Below are positions 53,721 to 63,572 of a stretch of DNA of 64,000 nt, piece by piece (positions within the stretch are counted from its first letter, which is position 1; every line of letters starts with the position of its first letter). Source of the DNA: SIG450 sp045658425 (lineage in GTDB: Bacteria; Bacillota; Clostridia; UMGS1840; HGM11507); the NCBI GenBank assembly GCA_045658425.1, contig JAZOVB010000231.1:13448-77447 (forward strand), written 5' to 3'. A model generated the notes under the pieces. It ran no database searches. It was given only the letters and a program-made list of their open reading frames with translations, and was not told the DNA's origin. The translations under genes and the position numbers were made by a program.

Positions 53721-54047
53721 TTATCTTTTACCTGCTTTCCCCAACATATATATACCGTATGATATGAGTGATATCGGAACAATAAGCTTAATTAATATCT
53801 GAAAATTTATAAGCCCCTGTGCGTTAAGAAGAAGGATTATGCCAAGGACTAAAAATATTCCATTACCAACCTTATCCTTTTCAGTAAAAAGACCTATAAG
53901 ACAAGGAAGAATTATTATAAGAGTCCACCAGCCCGGAAAGAACAAATTAAAACTTAACAATCCAAGCACGTTAGCGGCATACAGTGCACCAAAGGCTATA
54001 AAAATAATACCGACAATAAAATTCTTTGCATTTTTCAAATTAACCAT
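53721..54047 (-). CDS. Small LiaI/LiaF-like membrane protein
   Basis: A 108-residue protein with four hydrophobic segments: FIVGIIFIAFGALYAANVLG, FFPGWWTLIIILPCLIGLF, GIFLVLGIILLLNAQGLI and LIVPISLISYGIYMLG. The pattern, with a central PGWW and short charged loops, matches LiaI/LiaF-type membrane domains (DUF5668) linked to envelope-stress sensing. No LiaRS two-component genes are adjacent. It is coupled to the HAD phosphatase gene downstream. Confidence 0.7.
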   Translation of the reverse strand: MVNLKNAKNFIVGIIFIAFGALYAANVLGLLSFNLFFPGWWTLIIILPCLIGLFTEKDKVGNGIFLVLGIILLLNAQGLINFQILIKLIVPISLISYGIYMLGKAGKR

Positions 54048-54187
54048 CTCCTTACAGAATATTTTACTTTATTCCGAAGAAAAAGTCAACCAAATTACTT
54101 GTTAACTTATTTTTTATATGATAAAATAAAACAAAGGGAACTTTTTACATTTTTAGGATGTCTAATTTTAAAAAAGGAGGAATTATT

Positions 54188-57001
54188 ATGAAAAAAAGAT
54201 TTATAACTTTGCTTTTATGTGCAGCATTTATTACTTCGCTTTTTGTTGTTTCAACGGCAAATCAAGGTGAAGAGCCTTTAACTGTAATGGTAAATATTCC
54301 TTATGAAACAGACCTTTCAGTACATAAGATTATCAAGGCAAGATATACTGAAACAAAAGAGCCTATTCCTCTTTCAGATTATTATGACGGTATGCTTTAT
54401 GCTATTATCCCCTATGAAAATAAAGATAAAAAAATTGAGGGATTTGAGCCTGAAGTTATTGAGTTTACCGATTACAAAAACTCGGATTATCGTTTTCACA
54501 CATTGAAAGAATTATCAAGAACGGGAATAATCAAGGGTAATGATAAGGGTGAGGGATTACCCGACTCCTTTGTAACAAGAGCAGAAGCTACCGCAATGAT
54601 TATGCGTATGACAGGATTTAAGCCTGAATCTAAGCTTATCGGCAAGATTAATATACCTTTTGAAGATGTTAAAAAAGACGATTGGTTTTATGACACAGTA
54701 GCCGCAGCTTTTGAGCGAGGTATTATTAAAGGCGATAGTGAAGCTTCATTTTCTCCCCTAAGAAGTGTTACAAGAGAAGAACTTGCAGTAATGGCTGACA
54801 GAGCGTCAAACTTAGTTTCACTGGGATATCCAAGCGACAGCAGTTCAAACGCAGTTGACAAAGATGCAGTATCAGAATGGGCAAAGGATGCTTATGAAAA
54901 ATACGGTACTTTTTTAGCTTATGACATTGACAATACCGACCCTGAAAACCCAAAAAGATTATACAATTCTAAAAATTACGCATCAAGATATGAGATTGCA
55001 AATCTTATATTGAGACTTTGCGAAGACTGTGTTCTTTTCCCGTCAACCGACGCGGTTAAGTTCGGTTTTGACAAAAAGATGCCCAAAATTGATGGTTCTA
55101 CCTCCACCTATCCCTTTACCGAGGCGGTATATCGAAACTTATTTTCAAATGGCATATATCACCCGGATATGCCTGAAAAACACAGCAAAAGCCACGAATC
55201 ATACAAAAAGCTTATAGATGGACAAATCGATATGATGTTTGCTTCGGTTTACCCTGCAAGTGATATTTTAGAATATGCAAAGGAAAAGAATGTAGAATTA
55301 GAGCTTATTCCCATTGCTTACGATGCAATGATTTTCTTTACCAACATTGAAAATCCTGCAACTTCACTTACCAAAGAGCAAATTTCAAATATTTATGTTA
55401 ATAATGCTTTTGGAAACTGGAATCAGCTTGGCGGTCCTGATGCCCTTTTATATCCATATTGCAGAAACAATGACTCAGGAAGCCATGCACAAATGGAAAA
55501 GCATTTCTTAAATGGTAACGAAATCCATAATACCATAAGAGAAGAAACCACATCTGTTACAATGTCTAATGTACTGACAGATGTAATGGGTGCTAAAACT
55601 GACAATCCTTTAGGTTATGGTTTAGGCTACAGTATCTTCTATTATTTCAACAATATGGATATGTTCTACAATACAAAATCCACATTGAAACTTCTTGCGA
55701 TAGACGGCGTTCATCCTACTGATGAAACCATCGCAAAAGGTACATATCCGCTTTCGAACAACACTTACATTGTATTAAGAAAAGATACCCCGGAAAATGC
55801 ACCGGAAAGATTGATGGCGGAATTTATGCTTACAAAAAAAGGACAGGACTGTGTAGAAGAAGCGGGGTTTGGGAGACTTATGACAACTGATAATAAAACC
55901 TTTAACGATAAGCTTAATACTAATATTTCAAAAGAGAGAAACTATGTATACTCACCTCTTTCAATAAAACTTGCACTTACTCTTGCGGCTAACGGTGCAG
56001 AGGGTGAAACCAGAAAAGAAATTCTTTCAGCTATAAATTATACAGGGATTGAGGATATTAATGAACTTGCAAAAGAGCTTATTGAAAAGTATTCTCAAAC
56101 TGAGCATCTTACATTACAGATTGCAAATTCCATCTGGATAAACAAGGATAAGACCAATCAGAATTTTTCATACGATTATAAAACGAAGGTTAAGAACATT
56201 TTTGACGCAGAGGCTCGTATCACTGACAATAAAAATGCAGTAAATGAAATCAACAGCTGGGTCAAAGACAAAACAAAGGATAAAATTGAATCGGTTATAA
56301 GCAGTTCTGATTTTTGGGCAATGCTTGTAAACACAGTATATTTCAAAGGTTTATGGGAAGATGATTTTTCCGAATATCTTACAAAGCCCGATACCTTTTA
56401 TAACTATGACGGCACACAATCAAAGATTGATTTTATGAATAAAAGAGATTGGCTCTCCTATGCCAAAGACAGCGAAACGGAAGCTGTAAGGCTTGATTTT
56501 AAAAAACATTTTGATAAGATTGATATGTTTGGAAATTATCAGGGATATGATGTTTACGATGACCTTGATATAAGTATGTATTTTATACTGAGTGATAAAA
56601 CGGATATTGAAGCAGAGCTTTTAAGACTTATTGAATCCCAGTCATTTAAGTCACAGTATACCGACCTTTCTTTACCAAAATTTAAGGTTGAATATGAAAC
56701 CAAGCTAAATGAAATACTTTTAAGTTTAGGAATAAAAAAAGCATTTTCCCAAGATGCAGAGTTTGAAAAAATGTTTGATAAGGGAAGCATGTTTATTTCG
56801 GACACTATTCACAAGACTTATTTATCGGTTGACGAGCTTGGCTGTGAAGCGGCGGCGGTTACAACAATGGCTATGGCAGGAAGTTCTCTTCCTCCCGAAC
56901 CTGTTAAGGTAGATTTCAACAGACCTTTTTACTTTGTTTTAAGGGATAACACAAACGGCGAAATTCTGTTTACAGGAAGATTTTTAACAGGTAAACAATA
57001 A
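54188..57001 (+). CDS. Surface fusion protein: SLH anchor, PstS-like binding domain, serpin
   Basis: 937 residues from the ATG at 54188 (AAAAAAGGAGGAATTATT before it). It has a signal peptide (residues 1-24). SLH-type repeats lie at about 95-290 (LSRTGIIKGNDKGEGLPDSF, AFERGIIKGDSEASFSPLRS, and a weaker third). A PstS/PBP-like domain lies at about 295-560 (KIDGSTSTYPFTEAVYRNLF, the phosphate-type SGSHAQMEKHFL loop, GYGLGYSIFYYF). A complete serpin fold follows at about 565-937 (YVYSPLSIKLALTLAANGAE, LVNTVYFKGLWEDDF, the hinge DELGCEAAAVTTMA and the breach FNRPFYFVLRDN). Counting from the hinge puts the P1 site at about Gly-Ser-Ser, suggesting inhibition of elastase- or subtilisin-like proteases. 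It would present a protease inhibitor on the cell wall. The binding domain may tether or sense a ligand; that is inference. Confidence 0.85.
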   Translation: MKKRFITLLLCAAFITSLFVVSTANQGEEPLTVMVNIPYETDLSVHKIIKARYTETKEPIPLSDYYDGMLYAIIPYENKDKKIEGFEPEVIEFTDYKNSDYRFHTLKELSRTGIIKGNDKGEGLPDSFVTRAEATAMIMRMTGFKPESKLIGKINIPFEDVKKDDWFYDTVAAAFERGIIKGDSEASFSPLRSVTREELAVMADRASNLVSLGYPSDSSSNAVDKDAVSEWAKDAYEKYGTFLAYDIDNTDPENPKRLYNSKNYASRYEIANLILRLCEDCVLFPSTDAVKFGFDKKMPKIDGSTSTYPFTEAVYRNLFSNGIYHPDMPEKHSKSHESYKKLIDGQIDMMFASVYPASDILEYAKEKNVELELIPIAYDAMIFFTNIENPATSLTKEQISNIYVNNAFGNWNQLGGPDALLYPYCRNNDSGSHAQMEKHFLNGNEIHNTIREETTSVTMSNVLTDVMGAKTDNPLGYGLGYSIFYYFNNMDMFYNTKSTLKLLAIDGVHPTDETIAKGTYPLSNNTYIVLRKDTPENAPERLMAEFMLTKKGQDCVEEAGFGRLMTTDNKTFNDKLNTNISKERNYVYSPLSIKLALTLAANGAEGETRKEILSAINYTGIEDINELAKELIEKYSQTEHLTLQIANSIWINKDKTNQNFSYDYKTKVKNIFDAEARITDNKNAVNEINSWVKDKTKDKIESVISSSDFWAMLVNTVYFKGLWEDDFSEYLTKPDTFYNYDGTQSKIDFMNKRDWLSYAKDSETEAVRLDFKKHFDKIDMFGNYQGYDVYDDLDISMYFILSDKTDIEAELLRLIESQSFKSQYTDLSLPKFKVEYETKLNEILLSLGIKKAFSQDAEFEKMFDKGSMFISDTIHKTYLSVDELGCEAAAVTTMAMAGSSLPPEPVKVDFNRPFYFVLRDNTNGEILFTGRFLTGKQ

Positions 57002-57007
57002 ATTATT

Positions 57008-57036
57008 AAACAGCAGTTTTCTGACTGCTGTTTTTT
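57008..57036 (+). terminator. Terminator of the SLH-serpin gene
   Basis: AACAGCAGT (57009-57017) pairs with ACTGCTGTT (57024-57032), followed by more T up to 57036. Confidence 0.8.
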
Positions 57037-57068
57037 ATATCAAACCATTTGAAATGTACATTTTCCTA

Positions 57069-57097
57069 TTGAAAATATATATAATATATGTTACAAT
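57069..57097 (+). promoter_or_regulatory. Promoter of secA
   Basis: TTGAAA (57069-57074), a 17 bp spacer and TACAAT (57092-57097), 60 bp before the secA start. Confidence 0.6.
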
Positions 57098-57158
57098 AGC
57101 ATAATAATGGTATATTGTTGCTTGTTTACATTTAAATACACTTTAAGAGGTGACAGAA

Positions 57159-59900
57159 TTGTTAAAAAAACTTATTGAAAAAATGATTGGAACTTATTCT
57201 GACAGAGAGCTAAAAAAGCTTTATCCAATAGTTGAGAGCGTACTTTCACTTGAAGAGGAATACTCCAAATTATCAGATAGTGAGCTTAAGGAAAAGACTC
57301 CTTATTTTAAAAAACAGCTGGAAGAAGGGAAAACACTTGATGATATTCTTCCTCATGCTTTTGCTACAATAAGAGAGGCTTCATACAGAGTGCTTGGGAT
57401 TAAGCATTACCCTGTTCAGATTGTGGGCGGTATAGCACTTCATCAGGGACGAATTGCAGAAATGAAAACCGGTGAAGGTAAGACTCTTGTTGCCACTCTT
57501 CCTGCATATCTCAATGCACTTTCAGGTAAAGGTGTTCACATTGTTACAGTTAACGATTACCTGGCAAAAAGAGACAGTGAATGGATGGGAAAGGTTTATA
57601 ATTTTTTAGGACTCAGTGTAGGTCTCATAATTCCGGGAATGGAATACGAAGATAAAAAGGCAAGTTATCTTGCTGATATTACCTACGGAACCAACAATGA
57701 ATTCGGCTTTGATTATTTACGTGATAACATGGCTAAATACAAAGAAGAAATGGTACAAAGAGAGCTTAACTTTGCCATCGTGGACGAAGTTGACAGTATT
57801 CTTATTGACGAAGCCAGAACTCCCCTTATTATTTCGGGTGCATCAGACGACTCAAGTGAACTGTACCAAATTGTTAACCGTTTTGCAAAGGGACTTTCCT
57901 ATAAAACTCTTAAAGAAACCGATATGAAGTCGGATGAAGAGGATGACTTACCCGTTGACTATATCGTTAACGAAAAAGCACACTCGGTTACTCTTACAAA
58001 ACAGGGTACACAAAAAGCTGAAAAAGCCTTTGGAATTGAAAATCTTTCCGACCCTGAAAATATGACTCTTGTTCATCACATCAATCAGGCAATCAGAGCC
58101 TACGGTGTAATGAAGAAGGATATAAACTATGTTATAGAAAACGGCGAGGTTATAATAGTTGACGAATTTACCGGCCGTCTTATGTATGGAAGAAGATACT
58201 CAGAGGGACTGCATCAGGCTATTGAGGCAAAAGAGGGTGTTAAGGTTGAGAGAGAATCAAAAACTATGGCGAGTATTACTCTTCAAAATTATTTCAGATT
58301 ATATGGTAAGCTTTCAGGTATGACGGGTACTGCCCTTACCGAAGAAGCTGAATTTCAGGAAATATACAAGCTTGATGTTTTAGTTATTCCTACCAACAAA
58401 CCAATTTTAAGACAAGACCTTAATGACGCTGTATATCTTACCGAAAAGGATAAATTCATTGATGTTGTTAAGGAAATTGAAAAACGGCATCAGACCGGTC
58501 AGCCTGTTTTGGTAGGTACAATTTCAATTGAAAAAAGCGAAATATTAAGTAAGCTTCTTAAGGCAACCGGAATAAAGCATCAGGTCTTAAATGCTAAGCA
58601 TCATAAAAACGAAGCAGAAATTGTTGCACAGGCAGGTAAGCTCGGTGCCGTTACCATTGCTACCAATATGGCAGGTCGAGGTACTGATATAAAGCTTGGC
58701 GGTAACTCGGAGTTCTTAGCAAGAAAAGAAATGGCAAAGTTCGGCTACAGTGAAGAAATTATATCTCTTTCTACCGGCTTTGCAGATACTGATAACGAAG
58801 AAATCTTAGAGGGAAGAAAAAAATACCAAGAGCTTTTAGAAAAATTCGATAAAGAAATTGAACTTGAAAAAGAAGAAGTAATAAAAGCAGGCGGTCTTGC
58901 TATTATCGGCACTGAAAGGCATGAAAGCCGAAGAATTGACAATCAGTTAAGAGGGCGTGCGGGCCGTCAGGGAGATCCCGGTGTAACACAGTTTTTTGTT
59001 TCTTTAGAAGACGATATAATGAGACTGTTCGGCTCGGAGAAAATTATGTCGGCATTTGCAGGTGCTAATCTGTCAGGAAGAATTTCAGATTTATCTCTTT
59101 TAAGCGCAGGAATTGAAAACGCTCAGAAAAAAGTTGAAGCCAGAAACTTTTCAATAAGAAAAAATGTTCTTCGCTTTGATGACGTTATGAATAAACAAAG
59201 AGAGATTATTTATTCCCAGAGACAGGATGTGTTAAATGGGAAAAATATAACCGAAACAATCAAAAATATGATTGTAAAATCGATTGAAAGCTTTATTTCA
59301 GAGGTTTGCTCGGCGGAATTCCCTGACGACTGGGATTTAGATAAAATATGTGAATACGCAAATACATTCTATGCACCCGAAGGTATAACTATTAAATATA
59401 CCCATGATGACCTAAATTATCTTACAAGAGAAAAGCTTACAAAAGAATTTACCGAGTATGCTCTGAAAAAATATTTGTGTAAGGAAGAAATGTTTGCCGA
59501 ACATATAAGAGAGTTTGAAAGAATAGTTCTTCTCAATTCGGTTGACGAAATGTGGATAGACCATATTGACAATATGGATCAGTTAAAAAGAGGCATCGGA
59601 CTTCGTGCTTACGGACAGAAAGACCCTGCTGTTGAATATCAGTTTGAAGCATTTGATATGTTTGAGGCAATGATTGATTCGATAAACACTCTTACAGCAA
59701 ACACACTTCTTTCTCTTCAGCCCCAGCAGGAGATAAAGAGAAATGAAATTAATGTACAGCTAAACGCTTCTCATGATGATGGTTCGTCAAGAGGAAAAAC
59801 CTATGTAAGAAAAGAGCCTAAAATCGGAAGAAATGACCCTTGTCCTTGCGGTTCGGGTAAAAAATATAAAAAATGCTGTGGATTTAATGAAAGTAATTAA
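57159..59900 (+). CDS. secA: Preprotein translocase ATPase SecA
   Basis: 913 residues from a TTG at 57159, preferred to an in-frame GTG at 57150 because the only ribosome site, AGAGGTGA, overlaps that GTG. SecA drives protein export through SecYEG. Walker A is MKTGEGKTLVATLPAYL, the DEAD-like Walker B is VDEVDSILIDEARTPLIISG, and the helicase motifs ATNMAGRGTDIKLGG and RIDNQLRGRAGRQGDPG are present. A zinc-binding SEC-C tail (CPCGSGKKYKKCCG) binds SecB or ribosomes. It needs no partner nearby. prfB follows 17 bp downstream and may be co-transcribed. Confidence 0.95.
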   Translation: MLKKLIEKMIGTYSDRELKKLYPIVESVLSLEEEYSKLSDSELKEKTPYFKKQLEEGKTLDDILPHAFATIREASYRVLGIKHYPVQIVGGIALHQGRIAEMKTGEGKTLVATLPAYLNALSGKGVHIVTVNDYLAKRDSEWMGKVYNFLGLSVGLIIPGMEYEDKKASYLADITYGTNNEFGFDYLRDNMAKYKEEMVQRELNFAIVDEVDSILIDEARTPLIISGASDDSSELYQIVNRFAKGLSYKTLKETDMKSDEEDDLPVDYIVNEKAHSVTLTKQGTQKAEKAFGIENLSDPENMTLVHHINQAIRAYGVMKKDINYVIENGEVIIVDEFTGRLMYGRRYSEGLHQAIEAKEGVKVERESKTMASITLQNYFRLYGKLSGMTGTALTEEAEFQEIYKLDVLVIPTNKPILRQDLNDAVYLTEKDKFIDVVKEIEKRHQTGQPVLVGTISIEKSEILSKLLKATGIKHQVLNAKHHKNEAEIVAQAGKLGAVTIATNMAGRGTDIKLGGNSEFLARKEMAKFGYSEEIISLSTGFADTDNEEILEGRKKYQELLEKFDKEIELEKEEVIKAGGLAIIGTERHESRRIDNQLRGRAGRQGDPGVTQFFVSLEDDIMRLFGSEKIMSAFAGANLSGRISDLSLLSAGIENAQKKVEARNFSIRKNVLRFDDVMNKQREIIYSQRQDVLNGKNITETIKNMIVKSIESFISEVCSAEFPDDWDLDKICEYANTFYAPEGITIKYTHDDLNYLTREKLTKEFTEYALKKYLCKEEMFAEHIREFERIVLLNSVDEMWIDHIDNMDQLKRGIGLRAYGQKDPAVEYQFEAFDMFEAMIDSINTLTANTLLSLQPQQEIKRNEINVQLNASHDDGSSRGKTYVRKEPKIGRNDPCPCGSGKKYKKCCGFNESN

Positions 59901-59917
59901 TTTAAGGAGTTGATAAA

Positions 59918-61025
59918 ATGTTAGAATACGAAGAGCTTCAAAAGGAGCTTAACGCTCTTAAAGAGGATATAACAAAGTTAGGTGATTCACTTTAACTTAC
60001 CCGGAATGAACCTGGAGATTTCAGAGCTTGAAGCAAAGACTGCCGAGCCTGATTTCTGGAACGATGCGGAAAACTCATCCAAAATTTTACAAAAGGTTAA
60101 AAATCTAAAGGATAAAGTTGATTCCTATAATACTTTAGGAGAAACTGCCGAAGAAATTGAGCTTTTAATTGAAATCGGTAATGAGGAAGAGGACTTAAGC
60201 TATTTAAAAGAAGCAAAGGACTTATTTAAAAAGCTTAGCGAAGATACCAATACAATGAATCTTGAAACCCTGCTTTCAGGTCCTTATGATAAAAACAATG
60301 CTATTATTTCCCTTCATGCAGGTGCAGGGGGAACTGAGGCACAGGACTGGGTGGAAATGCTTTTCAGAATGTACTCGCGCTGGTGCGAAAGAAGAGGTTT
60401 TAAAACTGAAACAGTCGATTATCTTGCAGGTCATGAAGCAGGAATAAAAAGTGTAACGATGGTTGTGTCAGGACTTAATGCGTACGGCTACTTAAAGGCT
60501 GAAAAAGGAGTTCATCGTCTGGTTAGGATATCCCCTTTTGATGCTTCAGGAAGAAGACACACCTCCTTTGCATCCTTGGATGTTCTGCCTGAACTTGATG
60601 ATGATGTTACTGTCGATATAAATCCTGATGAAATCAGAGTAGATACATTCCGTGCTTCAGGAGCAGGCGGTCAGCACATTAACAAGACTGACTCTGCAAT
60701 CAGAATAACCCACTTCCCCACCGGTATTGTTGTTTCCTGTCAGAATGAAAGAAGTCAGCATAAAAACCGTGAAACTGCAATGAAAATGCTTAAAGCGAAG
60801 CTTCTTGAAATTAAAGAGCAGGAACAAAGGGATAAGCTATCTGATATTCAGGGCGAACAGATGGAAATCGGTTGGGGCAGTCAGATTCGTTCTTATGTTT
60901 TCCACCCTTACAATCTTGTTAAGGATCACAGAACAAATTTTGAAATGGGAAATATAAATGCGGTTATGGACGGAGATATTGACGGATTTATAAATGAGTT
61001 TTTAAAATTCCGACTTGGAAAATAG
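59918..61025 (+). CDS. prfB: Peptide chain release factor 2, joined by a +1 frameshift
   Basis: 368 residues, read as 59918-59992 then 59994-61025. Release factor 2 ends translation at UGA and UAA. The first frame gives MLEYEELQKELNALKEDITK and LGDSL, then stops. The second continues NLPGMNLEISELEAKTAEPD, the expected RF2 sequence. Codon recognition SPF lies in RLVRISPFDASGRRHTS and the peptidyl-release GGQ in SGAGGQHINKTDSAIR. The frameshift is the well-known prfB autoregulatory site, but its stop codon here is TAA, not TGA. An AAGGAG site precedes the ATG at 59918. prfA follows directly, an uncommon neighbour. Confidence 0.9.
59980..59996 (+). promoter_or_regulatory. Programmed +1 frameshift site of prfB with an unusual TAA stop
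   Basis: A Shine-Dalgarno-like AGGTGAT (59980-59986), a perfect match to the 16S rRNA 3' end, stands 3 bases before the slippery CTT (59990-59992), followed by TAA and C. Spacing and slippery codon match the standard site; only the stop differs from the usual TGA. Confidence 0.85.
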
Positions 61026-61043
61026 AAAGTATGAGGTAACAAA

Positions 61044-62114
61044 ATGTTTGATAAACTTGATTTTTTGGAAGATAAGTACAATAAGCTTAATGAAACCATT
61101 TCCGATCCCCAGGTTATCGCGGACCAGGAAAGATGGAGAAAGCTTATGAAGGAGCAGAAGGATCTTACTCCTATTGTTGAAAAATATAAGCAGTACAAAG
61201 CGGCAAAAGATACAATTGCTGAAGCTAAAGAACTTTTATCCACCTCTCTTGACAAGGATTTTAAAGAACTTGTTGAAATGGAAATGGACGAGGCTAAAGA
61301 AAATATAGTTATTTATGAGGAAGAACTTAAAATCCTGCTTCTTCCAAAAGACCCCAATGATGATAAGAACGTTATTGTGGAAATAAGAGCAGGTGCCGGT
61401 GGTGATGAGGCGGCACTTTTCGTTGGTGATTTATACAGAATGTACTCAATGTATTCCGACCAGAGAAGATGGAAAACCGAGGTTTTATCCGAAAGTCCAA
61501 CAGGTATCGGCGGTTATAAGGAAATTTCCTTTATGGTATACGGGGAGGGTGCTTACTCAAGACTCAAATATGAAAGCGGAGTTCACAGAGTACAAAGAGT
61601 TCCCGAAACCGAGTCAAGCGGAAGAATTCACACTTCAACCGTTACTGTTGCAGTACTACCCGAAGCAGAAGAGGTTGATGTTGATATTAACCCTGATGAT
61701 ATTGAAACAGATACACTTCGTTCCTCGGGTGCAGGCGGTCAGCATGTTAACAAGACCGAGTCTGCTATTCGTCTTACTCACAAGCCTACCGGTATTGTGG
61801 TTATGTGTCAGGATGAAAGAAGTCAGCATAAAAACCGTGACAAAGCTATGAAAATTCTTCTTTCGAGAATTTACGATATGAAAATGGCAGAGGCTCACGA
61901 AAAAGTTGCTTCCGAAAGAAAGAGTCAGGTTGGTACCGGGGATCGAAGCGAAAGAATAAGAACCTATAACTATCCTCAGGGAAGAGTTTCTGATCACAGA
62001 ATTAAACTTACTATCAACCAGCTTGAAAACACCTTAAACGGAAATCTTGATGATTTCATTGATGCTTTAATTACTGCCGATCAGGCTGAAAAGCTTCAGA
62101 ATCAGGAAAACTAA
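61044..62114 (+). CDS. prfA: Peptide chain release factor 1
   Basis: A 356-residue factor recognising UAG and UAA. The PxT codon-recognition motif is in RVQRVPETESSGRIHTS and the GGQ release motif in SGAGGQHVNKTESAIRLTH. LPEAEEVDVDINPDDIETD and the C-terminal YNYPQGRVSDHRI are typical. It starts 19 bp after prfB with GAGGT before the ATG. No methyltransferase gene prmC follows, unlike the common prfA-prmC order. Instead comes the TsaC fusion. Confidence 0.95.
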   Translation: MFDKLDFLEDKYNKLNETISDPQVIADQERWRKLMKEQKDLTPIVEKYKQYKAAKDTIAEAKELLSTSLDKDFKELVEMEMDEAKENIVIYEEELKILLLPKDPNDDKNVIVEIRAGAGGDEAALFVGDLYRMYSMYSDQRRWKTEVLSESPTGIGGYKEISFMVYGEGAYSRLKYESGVHRVQRVPETESSGRIHTSTVTVAVLPEAEEVDVDINPDDIETDTLRSSGAGGQHVNKTESAIRLTHKPTGIVVMCQDERSQHKNRDKAMKILLSRIYDMKMAEAHEKVASERKSQVGTGDRSERIRTYNYPQGRVSDHRIKLTINQLENTLNGNLDDFIDALITADQAEKLQNQEN

Positions 62115-62120
62115 AGGGTG

Positions 62121-63572
62121 ATGAAAATTATTACAGAAATAATTAAAATAAATGACAAGGACGATTTTTCGGCTCTTGACAAGGCCGCCGAAGCCATAAA
62201 AGACGGTCAGGTTGGGGCAATACCAACCGAAACTGTTTACGGGCTTGGCGCAAATGCCCTGTCGGAGGAATCCGCAAAAAGGATTTACGAGGTTAAAGGA
62301 CGACCTTCCGATAACCCTCTCATTGTTCATATTTCGGAAATTGAAGAAGCAAAGGAGCTTTCTTATGAGTTACCCGAAAGCTTTTACGCACTTGCAAAAG
62401 CCTTCTGGCCGGGACCTTTGACAATGATTGTTAAAAAAAGTGATAAAATTCCTTCTTCGGTTACAGGCGGACTTGATACCGTTGGAATCCGTATGCCCGA
62501 TAATGATTATACAAGATACGTTATTAAAAAATCAGGGTGCCCTATTGCGGCACCAAGTGCCAATATTTCGGGTACCGTAAGTGCAACCCGTGCGGAATAC
62601 GTTTATGATGATTTTAACGGAAAAATCCCTTACATAATTGACAGCGGAAGCTCAGAAATCGGACTTGAATCCACCGTTATAAATCTTACCCTTGATACAC
62701 CGACTATTTTAAGACCGGGTAAAATCACCCTGGAGGAAATAAGAGAGTATCTTCCCGATGCGGTATACCATTCCTCTCTTTTAGAAGAGGAAGAGATTGA
62801 AAATCCCGCTTCACCGGGAATGAAATACCGTCATTACAGTCCCTCCTGCCCAGTTGTTCTTATTAAAGGTGGTTTAAGCACTGCCGAAAGATATATTATA
62901 GATAACGTTAAGGAAAATGAGGCTGTTTTATATTTTGAAGAGCAGAAAAAGATTTCTCATATAACAAGCGAGTATTCTCTCGGAAGATATTCTGATCCAC
63001 ACAAATGCGGAGAAATGATTTTTTCCTATTTAAGAGATGCGGATAAGAAGGGTTATAAAAAGATTTATATAACTGCACTTCCCGAAAAGGGGTTTGGTTT
63101 GTCGGTTATGAACCGACTTAAAAAATCCGCAGGTGAAAATACGGTTACTCTTAAGGATATCGTTTTCGTTTGTACGGGAAACACCTGCAGAAGCCCTATG
63201 GCGGAGTTTATATTAAAAAGCTATAGCATTGAAAATTTATATGTTAAGTCAAGAGGTCTTGACGTATGCTGTATGTCGGGGATGGCTTTTAATTCTCAGA
63301 AGGCGCTTAAGGATAATGATATTCCCTTTGGTGAATTTCATTCTCTTCAGCTTACCTATGGGGATGTTGCTGATGCGGATTTTGTATTTACCATGACCGA
63401 ATCTCAAAGAGCTGTTATTGTAAGAGCATTTCCCGAATTTAAAGATAAGATACTTACTCTTAAAGAGGATGGTGACATTGCAGACCCTTATATGCACAGT
63501 GCAGATTTTTATCAGGTTACCTTTGATGAAATAAGGGTTGCTGTCGAAAAGAGGTTTAAAGATGAGCTTTAA
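62121..63572 (+). CDS. TsaC/Sua5 threonylcarbamoyl-AMP synthase fused to a low-molecular-weight phosphatase
   Basis: About 483 residues. Residues 1-340 are a full Sua5-type enzyme, the first step of tRNA t6A37 modification: GAIPTETVYGLGANALSEES, YEVKGRPSDNPLIVHISE, WPGPLTMIV, SANISGTVSATRAEYVYDDF, and a C-terminal Sua5 domain. Residues about 342-483 are a low-molecular-weight protein phosphatase: FVCTGNTCRSPMAEFIL (the CX5R loop with nucleophile Cys) and the DP loop DIADPYMHSADFY. In Bacillus these are separate neighbouring genes, ywlC and ywlE, the latter an arginine phosphatase. The start is ATG 62121, 6 bp after prfA; a GTG at 62118 is also possible. Confidence 0.9.
   Translation: MKIITEIIKINDKDDFSALDKAAEAIKDGQVGAIPTETVYGLGANALSEESAKRIYEVKGRPSDNPLIVHISEIEEAKELSYELPESFYALAKAFWPGPLTMIVKKSDKIPSSVTGGLDTVGIRMPDNDYTRYVIKKSGCPIAAPSANISGTVSATRAEYVYDDFNGKIPYIIDSGSSEIGLESTVINLTLDTPTILRPGKITLEEIREYLPDAVYHSSLLEEEEIENPASPGMKYRHYSPSCPVVLIKGGLSTAERYIIDNVKENEAVLYFEEQKKISHITSEYSLGRYSDPHKCGEMIFSYLRDADKKGYKKIYITALPEKGFGLSVMNRLKKSAGENTVTLKDIVFVCTGNTCRSPMAEFILKSYSIENLYVKSRGLDVCCMSGMAFNSQKALKDNDIPFGEFHSLQLTYGDVADADFVFTMTESQRAVIVRAFPEFKDKILTLKEDGDIADPYMHSADFYQVTFDEIRVAVEKRFKDEL

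Noticed and set aside
59918..61025. Treating prfB as a broken gene
   Set aside because: All elements of the programmed +1 frameshift are in place and the downstream frame is intact, so it is called functional despite the TAA.
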